From Larus michahellis (lineage: Eukaryota > Chordata > Aves > Charadriiformes > Laridae): a DNA stretch of 64,000 nt. The stretch spans positions 75,934,727 through 75,998,726 of the forward strand of contig NC_133900.1 of the NCBI RefSeq assembly GCF_964199755.1, written 5' to 3'. Shown in pieces: positions 37,301 to 48,315 of the stretch. Each line of letters starts with the position of its first letter. Position 1 is the first letter of the stretch. Both the position numbers and the translations under genes were made by a program. The notes below the pieces were generated by a model. That model saw only the letters and a program-made list of their open reading frames with translations. It did not search any database and had not been told where the DNA came from.

Positions 37301-40300
37301 TAAGTGCCCCCCTCGCAAAACACAACCACGCGGGCTTGTGGAGAGAAGTCCACCGTGGAAGATCAGGTAGAAACCCCATGTTCTGTCAACGACTTTCAAC
37401 CTTAAACTCATGTAAACATAATTTTAAAAATATTGTATTTTTTAACATTACTTCTTAGAAAAGTGATACAAGAAAGAGAAATACAATTTATGGAATAACT
37501 AGAGTTACCAAAGTGATACTCTAGTTAATAGGTAAAATGAACTTGCCTACTTGGAGCCAATTTTGCCTACCTAAGGTAGGCAATGTGGCATCATAATAGC
37601 TAAAACGGTAGAGGCCTGACATGTCGCGGAGGAGTTAAAGGGCATCCCAGCTTCCCACTTGGGCTCTGTCTTGCAGTCATAGAATCACAGAATCATAGAA
37701 TCGCCTAGGTTGGAATGGAGCTTTCAGATCATCGAGTCCAACCATCAACCCAACTCTGACAAAAACCATCACTAAACCATATCTCTAAGCACTACGTCTA
37801 CCTGTCTTTTAAATACCTCCAAGGAAGGTGGAGAGAAGTTAATAAAGCCAAAGAATGATGGATCTCACCTAAGTCAGTATCTCTGAGAACTGGGCTAGAA
37901 AGAGTCACTTGAACAGCTAAACCAGGAGAAGTGAGAAAGCAGCAATGCCTGGGAGCAGGCAGGGGCAAAGGCATTCAGGATGGGGACGAAGGCGGATGCA
38001 GTAATCTCTGAAGCAGAAATAGCTCATTTCACTGTGCCCGCATAACCATCAAAACCTCCAGAGCAGTTCTATCACAAGAATACTGACCCCGATGTCAGCA
38101 ATATCACTTTCTAGGAAATATACTGCATATTTCTGAAGAAAAGTAAAGAACAAGGCAAAAATGGACATTAACATATCAGATAATTGTTAAGACGTGAGAA
38201 AAAAAATGAATAGGTTGAACTTTCTCAAAATCCTATCGTGCACAGAAAAGACACATAGATGCACAGAAAAAACAGACTATGTTTGCACTTTAAAAGCAAG
38301 AATGGATCGCATGTAGTTTTGCTTATATTGCTGGATTATGAGAATATTTTTATATCAACAATACGAGGCTGGTCTTAAAATCATGTTTTTCATTTAAAAT
38401 ATAAACCAAAATCTGAGTGATACTTAAATACTATTTTGCCTGATGCATATTTACGACATGCACAAATAAATGCATACAATTTAATTAATAATGAATAAAA
38501 ATTCATTAAGCGTTCTTGACATTTATGGTCATGTTCTCAGCTTCTATAAATCCACATTGTTTCACTACATATGTTATGTTCCAGTACCAGAAACAAGCAT
38601 TTGGTCTTATTCTTAAATGTCATAACTACAAGATTAAGATGCAATTGGGATTCTGTGAGTGTTTGGTTGTTTTTTTACACTCTTGGACTGTATTGATGGT
38701 CATCTTCCATGTTATTAAAGTGTATTCTATATCTTAAACACAAAGATCCCAGTTCAGAGCTTGCTATGCAGTTGGAGAGACCACTGCAAAAAGGAACGTT
38801 ACCTTGTTTTTACATACAAGCACACACGTACTCACAAGGAAGTGCTACGCCACTTACCGTGATGTCTGAGTTGCCTGAGTCATGAGTCTTAGAATAATGA
38901 AATAAGAACTGTTCAAAAAAATTAAAAGTGGGGTTTTACTACAAAACAGGGCAAGGGTGTTATGATTTTCTCGACAATTTTAGTGTGATCATAAAACATA
39001 CATAGAAATCTTACCCTTTTGGTGTTGTCTTTTTCATCTAAACCCTGTAGGAATAATAATTGGTAGAGAAGCTTTTATTTGTTAAAAAAAAAAAAAGCGC
39101 AATGGGTAATTTTGGTTACATTATAAACTTTTCAGTACCAGATTGGAATATCATCCTTCCTTGACAGATACATTACATGTCTTTGCTTATCAATGTAACT
39201 ACTCTTTTTAAACTCTGTAGGGAGCATTGATTACTTTCCAGTAGAAGAGTAGATGGGTTTAGCGGATGCTCCTTTGTATGTCCCTATGCTCTTACAGGTA
39301 AATTTCTTTCTCCATAGAGAGCTCATCATTTTTCTAATCTAGAGCAATAAAAACATCTGAAACCTTGTATTCAACCTGAAGATTATTTTCCAAACATTGT
39401 AGTCTCCCTGTAGTCTTTAACAGGCATTGAGTTAGGACACATAGCATTTCAGAGTGAGAACTGATAGTATTACTTCCAGCACTGAGGGACACTTCAGACA
39501 CTGGGTCCTCAGAATTCATTGCAGACATTGGCACACTGAGCTATCAGGCTTCAGAAATGCTACGTAGCCTTTCGTGTGTGTTACCTGTGGTTTCTGGAGA
39601 AAACCCACGACCAGAAAACAAAGTTCCTCCAGCGCACTGGATGCCTAATGTAAAGAAAACATGAACTCAGGTATTAGACTTCCAATCCTACTGTGTACAA
39701 CAAACAGTATCAAAATAATAAAGTAACCTCTTTCTGACTCACCTGAGGCTGAGAATCTCTGGACAGGTAGGCAGAACACGCATCATCTATCTGTAAAATT
39801 TCACACAGTTCTTTTTTAAGAAGTCAGGTTAATAAAAACCAGTGAAATACATGTAATTTCAAAACCAGTTCAGTGCAGCCAAAGGTATGGCAAGCTTGTC
39901 CACCATCAGGAATTCCTATAGGTACATTCATAAAATATTTTGTATTCAAGGGGGAAAAAAAGCCCTTGACCAAATAAATAAATTTATACTTGTTTGATCA
40001 CAACAAACACATACATATCTGGGTCCTTTATTCTCTAACTCCACGCACATCCCTCCTCTTTGTAGCCTTCTCAGACTAAGTCATATTTTAAACTATGATT
40101 TTAAGCATCTGGGGTATGGACTATGAGCTTACATCTCTTCTGTGATATCTTTGGATTATACAAAACTACGAAACAAATGACAAAGCAAGTGACTCAAAGA
40201 GCAGTCCTCAAACACCACCCTTGTGATTGGATTCCAGCCTCCCTGCAGGCTTATGACACACGCATCTTCTTGAACGATTATGATATGTGCCAGCACGACT

Positions 40301-43300
40301 TATGCATGCCGGTTAACTTGTGTGAGTCACCAAGCAGCCAATACCCAAGGTTCGCGCTGCTTTCTTTGGCAAATGAGGACCCTCACAAGATTTTGTTTAA
40401 AGGACATGGTTCCCAAATCCCAGTGCCAGTAAGAGATATATTCAATGTATTTCAAGAGATCTAAACTCAAAGAGCACCGTGGAAGAAGTCATTGCAATTG
40501 AACTTGGACACGTCAGCACAGAACGGAATGTTACACACATAGACACAAAAGAAAACAAAATCCAAAAATAAATCCACAAACCAAAACAAGAAGCCCCAAA
40601 CCCAATCAGCCATTTCACCTGGATCAAAATAAATGTCTGTTTGGCTCTGCATCTCCAAAACTGGCCATACATTGGCACCCAGGGAAGTGCCTAGGAAGAG
40701 ACCAGTGCTCTAGTAAAACCCACGCTCTCCAATCACAGTGGGTTTCTGTGCCTTGAATTTGACCAATCTCTCTCTGAACCATCATAGACTTTTAGCATCC
40801 CCAATGTCCTGTGGTTTCCTACACAGTGCACTTCCATTTGTCTTGATCAGTCTTTTAAAAGCCAGCTTCATTCAGTGCTGTCACGATCTTGTCTTGGAAG
40901 AGGTAATGAACAAGCAATCCCTACCCGTCATTTCCCTACTGTTCATTACCTTGTGTAGACAATTAATCACATCCTCTTTCTATTGTGTCTTTGCCAAGAC
41001 AAAAGAATTCCATACTACTGAATCAATTTTAGCAGAGTTGTCAATCAAGAAGGGAGAAGAAATGGAATTAAGGGCATTGGAATTAATGGAAATAATGTTA
41101 CCAGTGCTGAAAGCTCTAAGTCTTCTGTAAGGAAAAGAAAAAAATCTCAAGTTAACTTTCAAGTTAACTTTAAAGGTTAACTTTTCAGTATATAACTTTA
41201 AAATGGTATCAATATCAAGCTGCATTGGTATGCAACATTTCTTGCATTGAATATTTGATACTGTTTGTCTAGATGCCAAAAAGCTTTGCTAGTCATCTAG
41301 TTCATAGACGGCATTAAAATTATTTTTTTTTTAAATAAAGAGTAGGTAATGCAATGGGTCTTACGATTTTATTATATGTAAAAAGCCCTAAACAACACTC
41401 TTTAGCAATGAAAACATTAAGTGAAGAAAGCAATAAACAAATAATGCATATCTGAGCGCTTCAAGACAAGAGATGATTCATTTCTCTGGAGACAATCTAC
41501 GAGAAAGCATTAGCAGAGATACTGGGAAAGCTAATAGCTCACAGAATTCCCCTTTCAAGTAGTTTTTGTTGGTAACAGATCCTCCCCGTTCTCTTTTCCC
41601 TTCATCACGCATTTGTTTGTCTCCGGGTATATCAGTTCAGCTTCACCACTTTCAGAGCAAGAAAACGTAGAGGGAGAAATGAGCAGCGAATGAGAGAAAC
41701 TAAACTGAAGTCACCGTGGAAGCCTCCGCTAAAAATCTGCTGTTTCTTCTTGGTGAGGGATTTTGTTGTTGTTTTTTTGTTTGTTTGTTTATTCGCTTGT
41801 TTTGTAGTTGGAGGTGACTATTAGAGAACTACCATAATTCAGTAGCAGGACAAGATACTGTGCCTTCCACTGTGTCAAACACAAATCAGTATCTCTCAGC
41901 CAAAACCTGCATGGACAAAACAAAGGCTGAGGAAATGCCATTTTCTGTTAATTCCTTTAAAAAAAAAATAATTAATAGTTCGCATCATCTTTGATGTGCT
42001 GGTGTTGGTTAAATAACATAAAGAAATGAAAGTATGTGAGAGACGAGTAGAGGAACACAATACTTAGTTACAAAGTTCCCATATTTATAAACTGGGAGTC
42101 ATTTACCAAGTTAATGTAGAGGCAGGGCTTCTCCTGAATGATCCACTAATAAAGTAACAAACGGGGAAGAACTGATTCTTTTCATTCCAGAAAACTCTGG
42201 TGAATTAGTGTGATTCTGTAGCCATGTTGATTTAGGGTATAACCCTATGCATCTAATTCTCTTTCCTTAGAACCTCTCAACTCCTGCATTATTCTTGCTA
42301 TAATAGTAAGTATTAGAACAGTTAAGTTGCATAATTTTACCCAGAATTTAGTATTTTATGCATACTTTTTTGTTTGCTGATATCAATAGAAACTTTGCCT
42401 TTGCTTCCAGTTGGTGTAGGGACAAATACTGTGTTACAAATAGCAAATCTTAGCAATAAATGCAGAAATGTGTAAAGCAGCAGTTTTAATCCAGAATGTC
42501 TCATTTTCATATACTCCTTAGAGCTGTCAGGGCCTTACTTCCCAAGAGACCACTTTCTTCTAGGAGAAAAAGACCACCAGGGCTTGTTCAAGTGCCAGCC
42601 TAGGAATATGTTGGTGTTTGAGTCAACACTACCGAAACGTTTTAAGGGGAGCTGGCAGCAAGGGAAGTGTCTCCTGTAAAGCCCACAGTAAGATGAAAGT
42701 TACTCTCTGCATCTATAATCCTGGTGAGTCATTTGCTTTCCAGTGTTACCAGAAGCTACAAAATTAAATGTCAATGGAGTACTTGAAGGTTACAGCCACC
42801 CCAGGGCACGTGAGTTGCCGGCTAAACCCTCTCTGCGTGTTGTGCCCTGCCACTCCATCAGTTCCAAAAGGGCAGGGAAGAGCCAAAACACACTTTCGTT
42901 TCAAAGATGAGAGTGGAAGTAATGATAGCGATCAGTAGCAAAATGTTAGAGGGGCTAATTGACACGGTACATTACCCTTTACCTAGCAAATTGAGAGGCC
43001 AGGATAGGATTAAATACGGTGTCCCAGCCCTGGGAGTGGAACAGAAGAAGTAAGAGGAAAGACTGGATGAGTTGAAACAATTGTGTACAGACTATAAAAA
43101 TACTAGATGGGACGCTGTGTTTCTCGCAGGGACAGTGACTGCCTGGTCATGGACAGTTAGATGACAACTGTTATCAAACGTAGCTCTCCGTTGAGCCAAG
43201 ACAGTCTTTTCCCCAAACAACATCTCAACACCCAGCCTCAACATTCTTCTGGAGCAACTATTCAGAAAATCTTTGAAAACAAGATGTTTCACTTCTTCGC

Positions 43301-46300
43301 TGATGTCAGGATAGGAGATGTACAGAAGAAGCAGGGCTGGAAAAAGAAGGACCTGAACTCCATGCAAGAGAAACACTGGAGAGTGAGGTGTGACCATGGC
43401 AAGGATGGGCATAGAAGAAATGGAGTATACCATACTGCAGTGCACAGATGTTGCTTACCTCTTTCCACAGCTGCAAATCCTGATCTGCCTCGAGTGGTTG
43501 GGATGGCATCGGTGCCCCTGGAAGCACAAACCACACTTAGCAGTGCTGTACAGCAAAGGTCGTTTGTATAAGTATCCCGTATCGGTGATTTCAATAAAAA
43601 CTCCAAACACAAGATGATACCTAGCACACTCATCATTGTCCATCAGTTTCTGCCTGTTCTATGTCAGCAACACGGGAGGCTTCTTCACAAGTTCATAGCA
43701 GATATGGACACTCAGATCTCCTAGCAAGAGACAGTGTGGAAGTCACTCAGCTTTCACCAGGGGTCAGGCTGGCATTAGTCCGTTCTCAGCAATAAGTAGC
43801 AGGCAATAAAATTTGCATGGCAACTCTTGAATGCCAAGATCTGCTCAGGAAAACACATTCCAGCATCTACAACCTCGAGCTTTCTGAGAACTGAGCTCAC
43901 CTCCAGCATGTTTGCATCGCAAGGTGAGAATTTGGATCCTACCTCTTGCTTTGTTGCATGTCACAGTTAAACAATTAAAGATGTGCTATGTAACGTACTC
44001 TTGCATATTAATAATACCTGTGACATGAGGTGACAGACAGTACATGTGTAACTAGCTTTGTTTCCTCTCTGTGGCGTATGTGATGTGGACAAGCTCAGTC
44101 CCTTAGAAAACTGAACGTGTTCTTGATTCCATAATGCTGCAGCGATGCTGTGCTTGGCTTGAGGGCAGCTCCTTTCTCCACCTCTGCCCATCCAGGCTAC
44201 AAACCAGGAATTCACTGTCTCTGGGTCCCTCCTGGCCCAGCACCCAGAATATCCACCTTTCAATACTATTATTTTATCTGTCCGTATCTTTCTAATAATA
44301 ATACTGCATTATCAGAGTCTCTGTAAATAATAGAAATGAACATCACTGAACTGTGGGCACACTAGAGACCACGCAAGTGTATCGATGTGGGGATGTGTTC
44401 ATAGAATCATAGAATGCGTTGGGTTGGAAGGGACCTTTAAAGGTCATCTAGTCCAACCCCCCTGCAGTAAGCAGGGACATCTTTAACTTGATCAGGTTGC
44501 TCAGAGCCTCATCAAGCCTGGCCTTGAATGTCTCCAGGGATGGCGTTGTAACTCACCTGGGAAGGAGGTTGGTGCTGGAGAGGGTGGTGCTTTATCTGTA
44601 CAGTCCTAGGACTGCAGGAAACCCTACGAAGTCATCTAATTTATCCCCCTGCCCAAAGCTGCTGCCCATGAGCCATGCCTGACCAGTTTATGCACTGTTC
44701 TTGCAGTCTTCAGAGTATTAGAGATTTTATAACCTCCAAGTCTATAATTACCTGTGGTCACATTTTTTTTCCAAACAGTTGGACCAAAGTAAACACAAAA
44801 GAGGTGATGGTAGATTTAGCTAGAATGGTCAGGTGAGCAGGGTATGAACGTACGTCACCTCCATTTGTTTTACAAGTACCACTAATAACAATAATTGCAA
44901 CAGCATTTAGTTCCAGGCATTAAAGGGCAGATTTCAAAACCGTAATTTGGTACCGGTACAGACTTAAGGTTGCTAATTATTCTCGATGCTTATTTTCTGG
45001 AAAAAAAAAATAAAATTAGAAGGGGTCTTAATTTCACCCTGTGTAGAAGTGGGATATTTCTGAAATCTCTAGGAGGTTCACATAATAGGAAAACTGCTTT
45101 CTGATGAAAATTTGCTTTTTTTTTCTTTTTGATGTTTGTTTTAGTTCGAGGAATAACTCCAAATAAACGAAAGGTGCTACAATTCTCTTACTTTGTTTTC
45201 TGTTCTTAAATTTCTGTATTCCAATTGCAGTACTGTCTGGGACTGGTATCCTGGTTGTGGAACTGGGCAGCACCTCAAATCAACGCACTTTCCCCATTAA
45301 ACCTTTGCCTGCCTGTCACTGAACGCTGTTTCTACCATTGCCTGGTTCCCAAGGCTTTCCAGAGGGAGCAGAAGAAATCCAATAGCCTGTAAAGCTTAGG
45401 ACAGCAGGCAAGAAAGCCTGAATATTACAGCTTACTTTTATTTTTTACATTTTTTTTTTTTTTTGCCTGGAGCATAAACTTTTGGACAGAGGAGATGCAA
45501 TTATTTCACCACCTCCTAAGTTTCCTTAACCCTTCTCCACTTATTCACAAAACTCTTATTTTGCGTGCAGTCCCATCTGCTTTGTGCTCACACCCGGGAC
45601 TATGTGTCCCCCCCGCACAGGTCTTCATCCATTTATACACATACACAATGGCACATGCAGGGAAACAATAAGTTATTTTGAAATATACACAAAATAACGG
45701 CGGGGGTGGGGGGGGAGGGTGGTCAAGTGCTATTGAGGAAAGCAATCCTATTCAAAAGGAACATATAAGAGGAAATCCTCCAACAAAATTGATGCTATCC
45801 GTGATACATTTGTTCTCTTATCCTTCAATTCTGCCAAATTCTGAAAACTCAGCTTCTCCCAAGGCAGCAGAATGGCAGCTGCACAGTGTCAGTCACTTTT
45901 CAACCTGGGATTCACTTCTTACATCTCCTCTTCCCTCCACGGCTCTCCCTACACGAACTCCTGGCAATCATATCTGTGAGAACAATGATCAAATACCTTC
46001 CTTGCCCTCCTTTTCCTTCCCTCTCTTCTTCCATGTCTCCGGAATTTATTTTTAACGGAATATTCAGTATACTGCACTCGGATTTCTTTGATTCTTGATA
46101 TTAAAAAAACCCACATCAAACCAGAACAAAAATTCCTGGTGAAAGTAACTCACACACATATAATACAAACAAAACCGAACTGTTCCTTGCACACCAACTT
46201 ATTTTGTAATGTTACTTTACTCCGCAAGGTATATGTAGTTAATCTATCTGTAGTGGGAAAATAGAATAGAAAGGAGTACATTTTGTTAAAAAGCCCATTA

Positions 46301-47011
46301 GCTGTGCTTGTCAAACAAGCACTCCCTGTTAGAAAAAATAGCAACTTTCAGGTTTAAGACAACATTTCAAATTAAATCAAGATAATCGAGCTCTCTGCTT
46401 AAAGCAGCTCTATCCTTTCCCACTTAACCCCACCCCCAGAGACTCCTCATGCAATGAATATTGCTTCAGGTTAGGCTAAGTGCCTTCCAGAGGGTCCGAA
46501 TTTTTCCTACAACTCTGCGATACATCGCAGAATTAGCTTTTAAATCCGAGTAAGATATATTTAAAACGAAATTGCTTTTAACAAAAGCCACTTCTCCAAG
46601 TTGCTGGCGTGTAGTTTTGCCGAGACAGGCTAATCCTGCCGGGGTACAGGAGGAAAAACCCCCCCAAAACCAACCCCTGAAACCGTGCCCAGCATCTCCA
46701 GCCTCCCGCGCATCCCTGCGTCTCCCCCGGCCTCGCGTCCCGTCCCAGCCCGGCGGCGAGCAGGCGGCTCGGCTTCGCAGCCCCCTCGCCAGGCTGGCAA
46801 CCTGCTGGGGTCACCTCCTCCCGCCCCCCCCCCAAAAAAAAAAAAAAATATCGCAGGGATTGCCAAAGGGATGCTCCTCACCTTCGCAAGCAGGCATCGA
46901 GGAGGCGAGGAGGAGGAGGAGGAGGAGGAGCGGGGACCCCGGCGGCGCCGCGCCGTCCCCTGCCTTCCTCCGGCAGCGCTGGGGGGGCTGCTGGTGGCAG
47001 GGGTGTCCCAT
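31311..47011 (-). CDS. NMU: NMU, neuromedin U precursor, nine coding exons
   Basis: NMU is a secreted neuropeptide precursor. The amidated C-terminal peptide acts on the G-protein-coupled receptors NMUR1 and NMUR2 (smooth muscle contraction, feeding, stress and circadian outputs). Nine minus-strand exons join without a phase error into 180 residues (human 174). In order: a signal peptide with a Leu8 core; GAPMPSQPLEADQDLQLWKE; a cysteine-bearing region (DDACSAYLS, ALEELCFLVVGF); a KR cleavage site before the neuromedin-U-related peptide FLFHYSKTH; HPLLQLVPQLNERRMKR, whose KR releases the final peptide; and that 25-residue peptide starting YKVDEELQGPGG and ending GYFFYRPRN, followed by GRRSVDFH and stop. 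Gly donates the C-terminal amide and RR is the cleavage site. All exon junctions use GT-AG introns. The Tyr before RPRN is unusual. No defect is seen. Confidence 0.96.
32273..32326 (-). CDS. NMU: NMU exon 8: body of the active peptide
   Basis: Eighteen codons, EELQGPGGIQSRGYFFYR, after a long pyrimidine tract and CAG; the donor is AGG|GTATGG. The last residues belong to the receptor-binding end. The codon before AGG is TAC (Tyr), where Phe is the usual residue. Confidence 0.96.
36604..36678 (-). CDS. NMU: NMU exon 7
   Basis: Twenty-five codons, SSVLHPLLQLVPQLNE then RRMKR and YKVD, between GTCCTCTCAG and GAC|GTATGT. The RRMKR motif is the convertase site that frees the N-terminus of the mature peptide. 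Confidence 0.96.
37678..37830 (-). mobile_element. CR1 LINE 3' fragment
   Basis: It starts with CATAGAATCACAGAATCATAG and continues as in the 10.05-kb copy (GATCATCGAGTCCAACCATC), but is truncated after about 150 bp. It lies in NMU intron 6, same strand as the gene. Confidence 0.95.
38858..38908 (-). CDS. NMU: NMU exon 6
   Basis: Seventeen codons, FLFHYSKTHDSGNSDIT, between TTGAACAG and ACG|GTAAGT. FLFHYSKT is the conserved start of the neuromedin-U-related peptide; the rest is variable, as in other species. Confidence 0.96.
39015..39044 (-). CDS. NMU: NMU exon 5 (30-nt microexon)
   Basis: Ten codons, GLDEKDNTKR, between TTCCTACAG and AGG|GTAAGA. The terminal KR is a dibasic cleavage site that opens the neuromedin-U-related peptide. 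Confidence 0.95.
39585..39644 (-). CDS. NMU: NMU exon 4
   Basis: Twenty codons, ASSALEELCFLVVGFLQKPQ, between TTACATTAG and CAG|GTAACA. It corresponds to human ASNALEELCFMIMGMLPKPQ. Confidence 0.96.
39743..39790 (-). CDS. NMU: NMU exon 3
   Basis: Sixteen codons, IDDACSAYLSRDSQPQ, between ATTTTACAG and CAG|GTGAGT. Human has IDDTCSSFLSIDSQPQ. Confidence 0.96.
43459..43517 (-). CDS. NMU: NMU exon 2
   Basis: Two bases complete Gly, then APMPSQPLEADQDLQLWKE. The acceptor is GCTTCCAG|GGGCACC and the donor AAAGAG|GTAAGC. It matches the segment after the signal peptide (GAPILPQ...LQLWNE in human). Confidence 0.93.
44400..44550 (-). mobile_element. CR1 LINE 3' fragment
   Basis: CATAGAATCATAGAATGCG is followed by GGTTGGAAGGGACCTTTAA, GTCATCTAGTCCAACCCC and GGCCTTGAATGTCTCCAGGG. 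It lies in NMU intron 1; sequence beyond about 44,550 no longer resembles CR1. Confidence 0.93.
46882..47011 (-). CDS. NMU: NMU exon 1: start codon and signal peptide
   Basis: ATG at 47,011-47,009 opens MGHPCHQQPPQRCRRK, then GSP, eight Leu, ASSMPACE and one base, closed by GAAG|GTGAGG. The length and CR..SPLLLLLLLL..CxG pattern agree with mammalian NMU. An upstream in-frame ATG at 47,077 would give 22 more residues. It is less likely because a TATA-like element (47,087-47,080) lies directly upstream and would put the transcription start after it. Confidence 0.85.
46907..46930. repeat. (GAG)8 / (CTC)8 trinucleotide microsatellite inside NMU exon 1
   Basis: Eight perfect GAG units on the plus strand are eight CTC codons in NMU and encode the whole Leu8 hydrophobic core of the signal peptide. 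Confidence 0.95.
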
Positions 47012-47350
47012 GGCCGCGGTGTCCCCCTGCGCTGCCTCCCTGCCGGCCGCTCCTCTGGCCGTGCCCTCCCTCCCCAAACTTTTTAAATCTCCCTGACACG
47101 TGGACGAGCATCAGGCTGAGTCCTGCCCACCCGCCCCCCCGCCCCGCCGCTCCCCCTGCCCCTGCTCGCCCAGCCTGGCGGGGAAAAGCCATGGAGGAGG
47201 TGGGTGGATGGGATGGCGGGGGGAGGCTCTGAGGATACGCACCCACCTGTCCCCTAGGACCCGCCGGTTGCTGGATTTTCTGGAGGACCCCCGTGCTGCA
47301 AGGGGGGTGTGATGGGCTCCTGACTCTCCCCATGCCTTAAATACACACAA

Positions 47351-47422
47351 AATCATAGAATCATAGAATGGTTTTGAGTTAGAAGGGACCTTAAAGATCA
47401 TCTAGTTCTAGCCCCCCTGTGG
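47351..47422 (-). mobile_element. CR1 LINE 3' fragment, very short
   Basis: Only the terminal repeats (AATCATAGAATCATAGAATG) and the first part of the 3' end remain. It lies about 340 bp upstream of the NMU start codon, next to the GC-rich promoter region. Confidence 0.9.
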
Positions 47423-48167
47423 AACAGAACTCAGTAATGTGGTGACATTTGGGGATTAAAATCCTAATTCTGTGTTTAGCAAGGCGTTTTACTCACAACA
47501 CAGCTGCAGACCTGGTTCTTAGGTGGTGTTTATACCTGTAGACAGCTGACACAGCTCCATTATAACATATTCAAAAGCACACAGACCCCAGATCTGTAGA
47601 GACACTTCTGCAGCTTAGTCCAGCTGCCCCTGAATCGCCACAAGCCCCATTTTACCAGACATGCCACCCCGAACCACCAGGCTGTGCTCAGTCCCGGCAG
47701 GATGCTGGTGCTGGTCCTGAGCTGCTCCTGCTGCCCAGCCCGGCGGCAGGGCCTGGCTTCCTCCAAAGGCACATGCCTGACAGTCCCAGTTCGCTCCGGG
47801 ATGATCCTGCCCAGCTGAGGTGCTGCTCCAACCCCAAGATGCCACAGAGAGCATTTCAGGGCAGCATCTCCCAATTTACAGTCTATCCTTATGATTTATC
47901 TCCACTTTTTCTCTTTTCCCATTCACTCCTATTTTTTAGCTTGGCTGCTTTTTTCTGACTTTTAAAGGAAATATTACATCATGGTCCAGCTGTGAGACAG
48001 TGGTAAAATATCAGAGATTGTTCTTAAACAATGTGTACTTCCTTTCGACCACGTCAGTGGGTTTTGACTGGGAGATGAATGGGGGGTGGTGGAGTAAAGA
48101 TGCTTGACAAGAGCGGTGGGTGTCACTGCGAAGCAAAAGGTAACTCAAATTTATAATCATAGCATTG

Positions 48168-48315
48168 CCCCTTCCATTGAAATGTCCAAGGCCAGGCTGG
48201 ATGGGGCTTTGAGCAGCCTGGTCTAGTGGGAGGTGTCCCTGCCCAGGGCAGGGGGTTGGAACTGTGTGATTTTTAATGTCCCTCCCAACCCAAACCATCC
48301 TGTGATTCTACGATT
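48168..48315 (+). mobile_element. CR1 LINE 3' fragment
   Basis: It reads AAGGCCAGGCTGGATGGGGC, TTTGAGCAGCCTGGTCTAGT, then CCCTCCCAACCCAAACCATC and TGTGATTCTACGATT. This is a clear CR1 3' end, about 150 bp long. Confidence 0.95.

Larger units (their letters stand above)
46680..47310 (-). promoter_or_regulatory. GC-rich NMU promoter and first-exon region
   Basis: About 600 bp is GC- and CpG-rich around NMU exon 1. A TATA-like TTTAAAAA lies at 47,087-47,080 on the minus strand, about 70 nt upstream of the chosen start codon; this would give a short 5'-untranslated region. The promoter assignment is inference from position. Confidence 0.6.

Noticed and set aside
40123-40464. 113-codon plus-strand frame in NMU intron 2
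   Set aside because: No family resemblance, no splice-flanked structure and no repeat content; treated as chance.
40738-41130. 130-codon plus-strand open frame in NMU intron 2
   Set aside because: It is not recognised, has no splice or promoter context and is antisense to NMU in AT-rich intronic DNA; a chance frame is likely.
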